From Sulfurimonas marina (GTDB lineage: Bacteria; Campylobacterota; Campylobacteria; Campylobacterales; Sulfurimonadaceae): a DNA stretch of 64,000 bases. Every line of letters begins with the position of its first letter. Positions within the stretch are counted from its first letter, which is position 1. Below the pieces are notes generated by a model. The model did no database searches, was not told where the DNA came from, and worked only from the letters and a program-made list of their open reading frames with translations. The position numbers and the translations under genes were made by a program. Location of the stretch: positions 248,001 to 312,000 of the forward strand of contig NZ_CP041165.1 of NCBI RefSeq assembly GCF_014905095.1, written 5' to 3'. Positions 35,642 through 42,691 of the stretch are shown here, one piece after another.

Positions 35642-37612
35642 TTAGAATTTAAAATCTAAGTTAGTATAGAAATAACGGCCAGGTTCGTTAAGAAGCATAA
35701 CATCACCTGTAGTTCCACCAGTTAATAGAGTTAAATCTTTATATGTATTGTTTACAGCATATGTAACATCAAAGATATTGTTCATACCAAGAGTAAGGTC
35801 AAATTTTTTGTTTACGGCATGTTTGATTTTTGCATTTACAACTGCCCAACCAGCGATCTCTTGTTCACCGTTGTCTTCATCAAATTTGTCCCATCTGTCA
35901 CTTGCTTGTAGTTCTAAAGTTGCCATAGAGTTGTTTCTATACTCATAGTTTACACCGATATTTCCACGTAACGGAGCAATATCTGCTAGATCTTTATCTG
36001 TTTGACCTGTAAGTGCTTGATCTTTTTCACCAACTTTATAAGATGCTCCCATATCGATAGTGATTGTGTCAGTTGCATAAACTGACGCGCTTAATTCTAC
36101 ACCATAAACAGTTGCATCTATATTTTTAAAATTGCTTGATGCTAAACCATCTTGATAATAAATGTAGTTATCTAACATAGAGTAGAAAGTTTTAGCTTTT
36201 AATTTAAAATATTGATTATCTGTTTCATAACCTAAATCTACTTCTTGATTTGTTACTTGGTCTAAATTATTAGTAGCATGCATACCCATATATAACTCTC
36301 TAGCATCTGGTACACGTGAAGCTTGACCGATTCCTAAGAAAACTTTATTTTCTTTGTTAATGTTGTATGTAGTCATAATATTTGCACTTAATGCAGTGTA
36401 ATCATTTGACTGTAATGCTGTATCTTCAGGTGTGATTTTTGTTGAATCATATCTAGCACCTATTTCAACATCAAGATCTGCATATGATTTTTTTAGTTTT
36501 GCAAAAATCGCTGCATTCTCTGTTTTTGTAGGAGTTAGTGAAACAGCAATAGAAGCAGGCATAACTACTCCTGAAGCATTTGACATATACTTTTGACCTT
36601 CCCAAGTTCTTTTACTTGTGTCTAAACCTATTAAGATTTCATGTGCCATAACATCAAAACTATTTTTTAGTTTTAAACCTTGCATAGTTGTTTTAAGATG
36701 ATTTGTCATGTAATTTGGTGTATTCATCGTTTGTCTGTACATTGTATCCATCGGATGATCTACATCAGAGTAGTAGTATTGTAGATTTACATTTTTATAG
36801 TTTTCATTAATCGAGTCTATATTGTATTCAACACTATAGATGTTTGAATCATCGTAACGTGCATCCATTTTAGAGTTTGGATAAAGAACATTATCACTTC
36901 TGTTTGCAGTTACACTAAGACGTAATTCTTGATTTTCAAAAGTTGAGATATAAGCTTTTGCCATTGCACTTTTTTTCTTATACGCTGGTACGTCATGATA
37001 TGTTGATGTAAAGAGTGAAGTACCGTAATTATCAACTTGTTCTGCCAGTGTATCACCGTTACCGTCTTTATACTGATCACTAGATTCATCTGATACAGTT
37101 GCAATCATTCTGATAAAATCATTTCCACCGCTTACAGTAGCACCGAATTTTCTGTAGTTCCATGCACCAAAACCTAGATTAATAGAAGCTTGAAGATCTT
37201 TTGTCGGTTTTTTAGTCTCGATTTTTACACCACCGCTAAGAACTCCAAAGCTCTCTACATCGTAAGGACCTTCAATAACCGTTATCTTGTCAACCTGATT
37301 TGCAACAATGTGTGATGTCGGCGGATCCATTCTGTTTGGACATGCACCGCATACTTTTGTACCGTCAACCTCTACAACAATGTTATCCCTTTTTTGACCA
37401 CGGATGTAGATATCGTTAGCGATAGCGCTTCTTCTGTTCATATCGATACTTGGAACTTTATCACTAAGTGCTTTTGCAACATCAGCTGAAGTTTGTGCAT
37501 TTTCTGCAACTTCTGAAATCACCGTTGATTCGACATTGATAGTATCAACTTGAAGATCGTTGGCAACAAGATAAGATACGGCAAGTAATGATAATGGAAT
37601 GATTTTCTTCAT
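35642..37612 (-). CDS. TonB-dependent receptor, OprC/NosA-like copper uptake
   Basis: 656 residues with a signal peptide, a plug domain (IYIRGQKRDNIVVEVDGTKV) and a barrel ending in FYTNLDFKF. The plug has CGACPNRMDPP: Cys91-xxx-Met95 matches the CxxxM copper-binding motif of OprC, and His286-Pro-Met288 (VDHPMDT) matches its HxM motif. So copper import is likely. A further Cys88 may add a ligand. The pentahaem cytochrome follows downstream. The upstream -10 TAGAAT is weak; regulation by copper is not visible. Confidence 0.87.
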   Translation of the reverse strand: MKKIIPLSLLAVSYLVANDLQVDTINVESTVISEVAENAQTSADVAKALSDKVPSIDMNRRSAIANDIYIRGQKRDNIVVEVDGTKVCGACPNRMDPPTSHIVANQVDKITVIEGPYDVESFGVLSGGVKIETKKPTKDLQASINLGFGAWNYRKFGATVSGGNDFIRMIATVSDESSDQYKDGNGDTLAEQVDNYGTSLFTSTYHDVPAYKKKSAMAKAYISTFENQELRLSVTANRSDNVLYPNSKMDARYDDSNIYSVEYNIDSINENYKNVNLQYYYSDVDHPMDTMYRQTMNTPNYMTNHLKTTMQGLKLKNSFDVMAHEILIGLDTSKRTWEGQKYMSNASGVVMPASIAVSLTPTKTENAAIFAKLKKSYADLDVEIGARYDSTKITPEDTALQSNDYTALSANIMTTYNINKENKVFLGIGQASRVPDARELYMGMHATNNLDQVTNQEVDLGYETDNQYFKLKAKTFYSMLDNYIYYQDGLASSNFKNIDATVYGVELSASVYATDTITIDMGASYKVGEKDQALTGQTDKDLADIAPLRGNIGVNYEYRNNSMATLELQASDRWDKFDEDNGEQEIAGWAVVNAKIKHAVNKKFDLTLGMNNIFDVTYAVNNTYKDLTLLTGGTTGDVMLLNEPGRYFYTNLDFKF

Positions 37613-37681
37613 AAATAACCCTCTAAACTAAAATTTGTCTATTCTAATCAAATAATGTTACAAAACTGTTAAGAGAGTATT

Positions 37682-37690
37682 TGATACAAT
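37682..37690 (+). promoter_or_regulatory. Extended -10 box 6 bases before the small ORF at 37697
   Basis: TGATACAAT has TG at 37682-37683 and TACAAT at 37685-37690, then six bases and ATG. Transcription would start about at the ATG, giving a leaderless message. Confidence 0.4.
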
Positions 37691-37696
37691 TTTATT

Positions 37697-37852
37697 ATGA
37701 CAAAAATGGAAAAATTGAAACGAACGGTAATGATAGCGATAGGTTTTGCCCTTGCCACATATTTGATTATGAGTGGCATGGCAATATTAGAACAAGAGGA
37801 ACTAAAGGAGAGTAACTCCACTAGCGAAGTTCATAGTGACACAGTGAAGTGA
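37697..37852 (+). CDS. Candidate 51-residue membrane protein
   Basis: An ORF of 51 codons, MTKMEKLKRTVMIAIGFALA then a hydrophobic stretch to about residue 30, then an acidic/Ser-rich tail ending DTVK. One membrane helix (about 10-30) with a positive N-terminus would sit with the tail outside. There is no ribosome binding site; a -10 box six bases upstream would give a leaderless message. It lies between the copper receptor and aguA genes, with a 51-base convergent overlap with aguA. Expression unproven. Confidence 0.4.
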   Translation: MTKMEKLKRTVMIAIGFALATYLIMSGMAILEQEELKESNSTSEVHSDTVK

Positions 37853-38791
37853 ACCATGTTGGCGGATCAGTGTTGAGCAATCAACACCAACTATTCTGCG
37901 ATCGGGAAATGCCCATTTAAAGATCTCCAGAGCTTCAGCATCCTCTTTCACATTGTAAGTCGGAACTATGACACCTCCGTTAACAAGTAAAAAGTTGGCA
38001 TATGTTGCTGGAAGTCTTTCATCCTCATCGTATACAGCTGAACTCATCGGAAGTTTGATCAGTTTTAGTTTATGCTCTATCACAAACTCTTTAAGTTCAT
38101 CCTCCATCTTTTTTAAGGCTTCGTAGTGCTCGTCTTGTGGGTTATCACACGCTACATACATGATTGTATCTTTTGAGATAAAACGTGCCAGTGTATCTAT
38201 ATGGGAGTCTGTATCATCCCCTGCAAGATAACCATGATCAAGATATAAGATCTCTTTAGCCCCAAAATACTCTTTTAACTTTTGTGTCATCTGCTCTTTT
38301 GTAAACTCTTTATTTCTATTTGGGTTGAGCATACACTCCGATGTTGTAAGGATAAGCCCTTCACCGTTGCTTTCAACACCGCCACCCTCTAAGATAAGAT
38401 CTACATCTTCTAGCGGAGCTGAATAAACAGAAGCGATGGCAGGGGACATGTTATTGTCAAGTTCGGCATCAAACTTACCGCCCCATGCATTAAATGTAAA
38501 ATTAAGTAGTTTGATTTCACCGTTATTTTCAACAGTTAGTGCAGAAGAATCACGAGCCCACGTATCGTTTGCAGTGTACTCTATAAACTTTATATTTGTA
38601 TGATCTTCAAAATAGCTTTGTACCTCTTTTGTGTCATGACACACAACTAAACAAGGTTGAAAAGTTCTGATCGCATTGATGATAGCTACAAAATTTCTTT
38701 TAGCATCCTCTAAACAACAGTTCCAGTCTGTATTTTTATGAGGAAAAACAACTTGAGTGAAGCTTTGTTTTTCAAACTCTGGTATTAACAT
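37802..38791 (-). CDS. Agmatine deiminase family protein (PAD)
   Basis: 329 residues, the peptidylarginine deiminase/agmatine deiminase fold. The catalytic Cys is in QHGSLHCVTMNF, and the His and Asp are in GDDTDSHIDTLAR and WARDSSA. Agmatine to N-carbamoylputrescine is the likely reaction, giving putrescine and nitrogen; the symbol aguA is not certain. The start codon is 14 bases from the divergent alr, and its GGAG lies opposite bases just before the alr ATG. Confidence 0.9.
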   Translation of the reverse strand: MLIPEFEKQSFTQVVFPHKNTDWNCCLEDAKRNFVAIINAIRTFQPCLVVCHDTKEVQSYFEDHTNIKFIEYTANDTWARDSSALTVENNGEIKLLNFTFNAWGGKFDAELDNNMSPAIASVYSAPLEDVDLILEGGGVESNGEGLILTTSECMLNPNRNKEFTKEQMTQKLKEYFGAKEILYLDHGYLAGDDTDSHIDTLARFISKDTIMYVACDNPQDEHYEALKKMEDELKEFVIEHKLKLIKLPMSSAVYDEDERLPATYANFLLVNGGVIVPTYNVKEDAEALEIFKWAFPDRRIVGVDCSTLIRQHGSLHCVTMNFASGVTLL

Positions 38792-38793
38792 AG

Positions 38794-38799
38794 TATAAT
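38794..38799 (+). promoter_or_regulatory. -10 box 6 bases before alr (leaderless)
   Basis: TATAAT followed by TTCTCC and the alr ATG at 38806. No ribosome binding site is possible in six bases, so alr would be translated from a leaderless message. Confidence 0.55.
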
Positions 38800-38805
38800 T
38801 TCTCC

Positions 38806-39819
38806 ATGGCTTATATAACTTTAAATAAAAACAATCTTTTTTATAATTTTGACATTATCGCAGATAAAACTAAAAGCAAAGATAAAGTTGCCGTTGTTTT
38901 AAAAGATAATGCGTATGGACATGGACTTTGCGAAGTTGCAAAGATGGCACAAGAGTATGGAATCAGTAAAGCAGTAGTTCGATCGCATACAGAAGCAGAG
39001 GCTATTTATGAATATTTTGACTATATTTTAGTACTTGCCGAGATGCCACAAAAAGCAGATGAAAAGATTCACTATACTATCAATGATATAAAGCTCATTA
39101 CTAAGTTCCCAAAAGGTACGAAAGTGGAGCTTAAAACAAATAGCGGTATGCATAGAAACGGTGTTGAATTAGAAGAACTGGAGAATGCATTTGCTTTAAT
39201 TAAAGAAAACTCTTTAGATCTAAAAGGGGTTTTCACACACCATTCATCTGCAGATGAAGAGGGGGATTATTTCTCTTTTCAAAAACAAAATTTTTCTTTG
39301 ATCAAACAGAAGTCAAAAGAGTTGGCAGAACAGTACGGATATACACTTGCCTTTCACTCTGCAAACTCGGCTGCACTTTTTCGCGAAGAGAACTTTGATG
39401 AAGATATGGCAAGAATAGGGATCGCAACGTATGGATGTTTGGAACTTCCATCTAGTCTGCCTCAAATAGATTTAAAACCGGTACTAAGTATCTATGCTGA
39501 AAAAAACTCTTCAAGAATTTTAGAAGAGGGGGATTGTGTCGGATATGGTGCAAACTTTAAAAGTACAAAGAAACAGGTGGTAAGTAACTATGATTTTGGT
39601 TACGGAGACGGTTTTTTACGTGCTTGTTCAAATATCTATAAAACACCTGAAAATGTTAGCATTGCCGGAAAAATTTCTATGGATAACAGCTCGTTTTTAA
39701 GTGATAAAGATGAATTGCTGATTTTTAATGATGCAAGAGATATTGCAAAATTTGCCGGCACTATCTCGTATGAATTATTAACATCGTTAAAATCATATAT
39801 ACCGAGAAAAATAGTTTAG
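38806..39819 (+). CDS. alr: Alanine racemase
   Basis: 337 residues, slightly short. PLP Lys is K33 in VLKDNAYGHG and the catalytic Tyr is Y247 in CVGYGANF. It makes D-alanine for peptidoglycan, related to ftsI and Csd3 in this window. The promoter -10 box ends six bases before the ATG. The gene ends with a 4-base convergent overlap with the NlpC/P60 gene. Confidence 0.93.
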   Translation: MAYITLNKNNLFYNFDIIADKTKSKDKVAVVLKDNAYGHGLCEVAKMAQEYGISKAVVRSHTEAEAIYEYFDYILVLAEMPQKADEKIHYTINDIKLITKFPKGTKVELKTNSGMHRNGVELEELENAFALIKENSLDLKGVFTHHSSADEEGDYFSFQKQNFSLIKQKSKELAEQYGYTLAFHSANSAALFREENFDEDMARIGIATYGCLELPSSLPQIDLKPVLSIYAEKNSSRILEEGDCVGYGANFKSTKKQVVSNYDFGYGDGFLRACSNIYKTPENVSIAGKISMDNSSFLSDKDELLIFNDARDIAKFAGTISYELLTSLKSYIPRKIV

Positions 39820-40334
39820 TAATTCAGGATACGTCTAGCCTGCCAATACTTCTCTCTCCAATAGGGGTTATTGAGGTTAGAGATTGTCACACCGTGTTTT
39901 GTTGAGGTGTGTAAAAAATTTCCCGCTTCAAGATAAACTCCTGAGTGTCTTGAACTATAACCTGTTTTAAAAAGGAGCAGATCTCCCTCTTTTATTGCAG
40001 GTTTTTTTACGAAGGTTCCTACTTTAGCCTGATGCTTTGTATCTCTTGGGATATTTAATCCAAAACCGTCTTTGTAAACTTGCTGCACCAATGAGGAACA
40101 ATCTATCCCGTAACAGGTAGTCCCACCATATTTATAGGGAGTGTTTACCCATTTTTTATATTGTTCATAGATCGTAAGCGTTACGGGATTTTTATTGCGT
40201 AATTTATATGATAGTTCTTGTTTTGGAGAAGGGGAATAGGGTGTTAAGGTTGCATACTCTTTTGTTTGCGGTGACTTGCCGGAACATCCACTCAACAGAA
40301 GCAAAGATGTTACGACAAAGAGTAAAAAAGGCAT
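39816..40334 (-). CDS. NlpC/P60 family lipoprotein peptidase
   Basis: 172 residues. The lipobox LLLSGC predicts a lipid anchor, and a NlpC/P60 domain follows with the catalytic Cys (GTTCYGIDCSSLVQQVY) and His (SSRHSGVYLE). It probably cuts peptidoglycan stem peptides, like Spr/NlpC. It is the last gene of a four-gene run starting with rsmG, and shares one base with the upstream gene. Confidence 0.88.
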   Translation of the reverse strand: MPFLLFVVTSLLLLSGCSGKSPQTKEYATLTPYSPSPKQELSYKLRNKNPVTLTIYEQYKKWVNTPYKYGGTTCYGIDCSSLVQQVYKDGFGLNIPRDTKHQAKVGTFVKKPAIKEGDLLLFKTGYSSRHSGVYLEAGNFLHTSTKHGVTISNLNNPYWREKYWQARRILNY

Positions 40335-40723
40335 TAGCTTATCTTTACTATTGCCTCTGCAAACAGGGCTCCGTCAACACCCAGTAGTGCTAACTCTTCT
40401 ATCTCTTCTTCATCCTCTATATGGACTAGGATTTTTGAATCAAAAAGATAGTTTTCGGCAATATTTTGTGCTGTTTTTGCTAAACTTTTTGGTACTAAAA
40501 TATAGTGTGCTCCAAGTGCCGAAGCATAGATAAGCTCTCTTATATTTTGTACATTAAGTGCAAAAGAGATGCTGTTTTTTTGAAGATAGTTAATAATATC
40601 GAGGTTATCTTCATGAAATGCGAGATATAGTTTAGATGACGGTGGCGTATGAGCAATATCATCTATATCAGAGATATGGTAAAAACTCTCACTTTCTATA
40701 AAACGGTGGCCAAAGAGTAACAT
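40334..40723 (-). CDS. Conserved hypothetical, 129 residues
   Basis: Not recognised. The text reads like a small alpha/beta protein (LYLAFHEDNLDIINYLQKN, ASALGAHYILVPKSLAKT, LLGVDGALFAEAIVKIS), perhaps a half-barrel or receiver-like sheet. It starts with ATG at 40723 and overlaps the previous gene by one base and the NlpC gene by one base, so it is translated with them. No catalytic motif seen. Confidence 0.75.
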   Translation of the reverse strand: MLLFGHRFIESESFYHISDIDDIAHTPPSSKLYLAFHEDNLDIINYLQKNSISFALNVQNIRELIYASALGAHYILVPKSLAKTAQNIAENYLFDSKILVHIEDEEEIEELALLGVDGALFAEAIVKIS

Positions 40724-40950
40724 TATTTATCCTTGTTTACACACTCTTGAGAGCAGTAATATTTCCCATTACTGAGAATCGCTTCATCTACTTCAACATA
40801 AACACCGCAACTTGCACATTCGATCATGTCGTTAGATTGTAATTTAGTATCTTTTTTTTCACTCTTAGAATTTACTATCGGCTTTTTTTTGATAAACATA
40901 AAGTATACAACGGCAATTACACCGATAACGAGTAAAATTTTTAATATCAT
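40723..40950 (-). CDS. PP0621-family membrane protein with zinc-ribbon
   Basis: 75 residues: one transmembrane helix (about 3-19) then a linker and a C-terminal zinc-binding pattern CASC ... CSQEC, likely cytoplasmic. It matches the small PP0621-type family found widely in proteobacteria, of unknown function. It overlaps rsmG by 4 bases (ATGA-type) and shares one base with the next gene. Confidence 0.82.
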   Translation of the reverse strand: MILKILLVIGVIAVVYFMFIKKKPIVNSKSEKKDTKLQSNDMIECASCGVYVEVDEAILSNGKYYCSQECVNKDK

Positions 40951-41534
40951 AATTGTTCTCCTAAAAGTAAGTAATGTCTGTTTTGTGTTTCGATAATTTT
41001 ATATTGCATATTCTCTACAACATCATTCACTTCATCAAAAACTTTTTCACCTTTATAAAAAAAGAGTTTTGTATGGGCATCTCTATGGTTTTTGCTTAAA
41101 TTCAAAAGCATTTTTGTATCAGTTACTGCACGTGAAGTGATAATGTCAAATACTTCACTCTCCATCTCTTCTACTCTTTTTTTCACAACTCTAACATTGT
41201 CAAGTCCCAAATCTGCTTTGATAAATTGTAAAAAACTTGCACGTTTTGCAAGTGGTTCTACTAAAGTGACTTGAGTGTCGGGAAGAGCTAGGGCTAGGAT
41301 CATTCCGGGAAAGCCTGCACCTGTTCCTATGTCCATTAACGAGTTGACTTTAGGTAAAAAGCTGACAGGATAAACGGCATCAAAGATAAACTCATCTAAA
41401 GTTTGCTCATCCTTTGCACCTGTAAGGTTATGGATCTTATTCCATTTAGTAAGATGTTCTTTATATTTTTGAACATTGGTAAAAAAATTATCCGGTAATT
41501 GTAGTTCTTGCAGTTTCGATTGTAGATTCAACAA
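40947..41534 (-). CDS. rsmG: 16S rRNA (guanine527-N7)-methyltransferase
   Basis: 195 residues. The SAM-binding motif is [29 protein letters not shown] and IITSRAV follow, as in RsmG/GidB. It methylates G527, and its loss gives low-level streptomycin resistance. The start is TTG (41534 or 41531). The AAAAGGA ribosome binding site lies in the 3' arm of a perfect hairpin, so translation may be regulated. Confidence 0.94.
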   Translation of the reverse strand: MLNLQSKLQELQLPDNFFTNVQKYKEHLTKWNKIHNLTGAKDEQTLDEFIFDAVYPVSFLPKVNSLMDIGTGAGFPGMILALALPDTQVTLVEPLAKRASFLQFIKADLGLDNVRVVKKRVEEMESEVFDIITSRAVTDTKMLLNLSKNHRDAHTKLFFYKGEKVFDEVNDVVENMQYKIIETQNRHYLLLGEQL

Positions 41535-41537
41535 AAC

Positions 41538-41555
41538 ATCCTTTTCAAAAAGGAT
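41538..41555 (-). promoter_or_regulatory. Hairpin covering the rsmG ribosome binding site
   Basis: On the minus strand ATCCTTTT and AAAAGGAT are perfect 8-bp arms around TG (in practice 7 bp with a TTGA loop). The 3' arm contains AAAAGGA, the only good ribosome binding site for the TTG start of rsmG. GTTTTGTTG follows, too weak for a sure terminator of the PAS gene 22 bases upstream. Confidence 0.6.
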
Positions 41556-41577
41556 ATTTTATCTAAAAAAGTGTTTT

Positions 41578-42141
41578 TTACGAAAAGAGTTTTTTCATTG
41601 CTGTGAAAAACATTTTAAAAATCCCTTTGTTACCGACTAGATCGTTGATGAACTCATCATACGTTACACCTTTTTCTTCTAAAAAGCCACGAAGATATTT
41701 TTCACTTGCTTCAACACCGCCGTCTTTTTCAATCTCTAGAAGTTTTTGGTAGATCGGCTCCATCGTTTCAACTGCTTTTTTTGGTGCAGCTTTTCTAAAT
41801 GCAGTATGGGAGATGATCTCGTTTGTAATAGGATCAACTTTAGGTTCAAATTCTGTTACAACCCAGTAGTAACTTCCATCTTTTGCCAGGTTCTTTACAA
41901 CGGCCATGATATTTTGGGCACGATTAATTCGGTCCCACATCATTTTAAAAACAACTTTTGGCATATCTGGATGACGGATGATATTGTGAGGTTTTCCTAT
42001 AAGTTCAGCCTCTGTATAGCCGGAAATTTCGACAAAATAATCATTACCGTACTCAATGATCCCTTTTGGATCTGTTTTTGAAACAATGTATTTCTTTGGA
42101 TTTAATACTTTCTCTTTATCGATTGGAGTTGGGCGTGCCAT
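41578..42141 (-). CDS. PAS-domain energy-taxis-type sensor
   Basis: 187 residues, one PAS domain (about 15-115) with the aerotaxis-receptor text EISGYTEAELIGKPHNIIRH, common in Aer and Campylobacter CetB, which bind FAD. No HAMP, kinase or chemoreceptor domain follows, so it probably acts with a separate transducer. It is divergent from the CZB-protein gene and upstream of rsmG. Confidence 0.85.
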   Translation of the reverse strand: MARPTPIDKEKVLNPKKYIVSKTDPKGIIEYGNDYFVEISGYTEAELIGKPHNIIRHPDMPKVVFKMMWDRINRAQNIMAVVKNLAKDGSYYWVVTEFEPKVDPITNEIISHTAFRKAAPKKAVETMEPIYQKLLEIEKDGGVEASEKYLRGFLEEKGVTYDEFINDLVGNKGIFKMFFTAMKKLFS

Positions 42142-42208
42142 ATACTAATCCTTTTAAAAAAATTAATTTCATTATATAACTTAATTTGTTAATTTTTTCT
42201 AATTAGTA

Positions 42209-42214
42209 TATAAT
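42209..42214 (+). promoter_or_regulatory. -10 box for the CZB-protein gene
   Basis: TATAAT 30 bases before the start at 42245, in the AT-rich divergent spacer with the PAS gene. No clear -35 box. Confidence 0.5.
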
Positions 42215-42244
42215 TTATAAATTTTATGGCAAAAGAGAATATGA

Positions 42245-42691
42245 ATGACAAAGACGGAAATGTTAGAAGCGGTTGTGGCTGCAAAAGATATTCATAAAAA
42301 AGAGATGGAGAAGATTGAGAATATCATAAAAGGCAAAAGTGTGGAAGAACCGACGGCACTTGGCAAAATGGAGTGTGCTTGCGGTCAATGGTTTTATGCA
42401 AATGAAGATATGATGAAAAAAATTTTAGGACACCAGCTTTTTGATCGTTTAGACAAAACGCATGAAAAGTGGCATAAAGATTATAGTAGAGTCTATGAGA
42501 TTTATCAAAATCACAAACAAAGACAATCAGGATTCTTTTCTAAAATTATAAATAAAAATATGGATGCTTTAGAGTATGATAAACTGAAGCTTTACTATAA
42601 AGAGCTTTCACAAATTACGGATGAACTTTTTAGAGAAGCTGATGCTGCAATTCGACGAATTACAGCTCTACAGGAGAGTAAATTTAAATAG
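42245..42691 (+). CDS. Stand-alone CZB (chemoreceptor zinc-binding) domain protein
   Basis: 148 residues made up of a CZB domain plus a helical tail. Candidate zinc ligands are His17, Cys44 or Cys46, His63 and His73 or His77, with the CACGQWF core. CZB domains bind zinc or sense hypochlorous acid and are usually fused to chemoreceptors or GGDEF domains; this one is free. The 3' end overlaps the GGDEF-EAL gene by 8 bases. Confidence 0.85.
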   Translation: MTKTEMLEAVVAAKDIHKKEMEKIENIIKGKSVEEPTALGKMECACGQWFYANEDMMKKILGHQLFDRLDKTHEKWHKDYSRVYEIYQNHKQRQSGFFSKIINKNMDALEYDKLKLYYKELSQITDELFREADAAIRRITALQESKFK

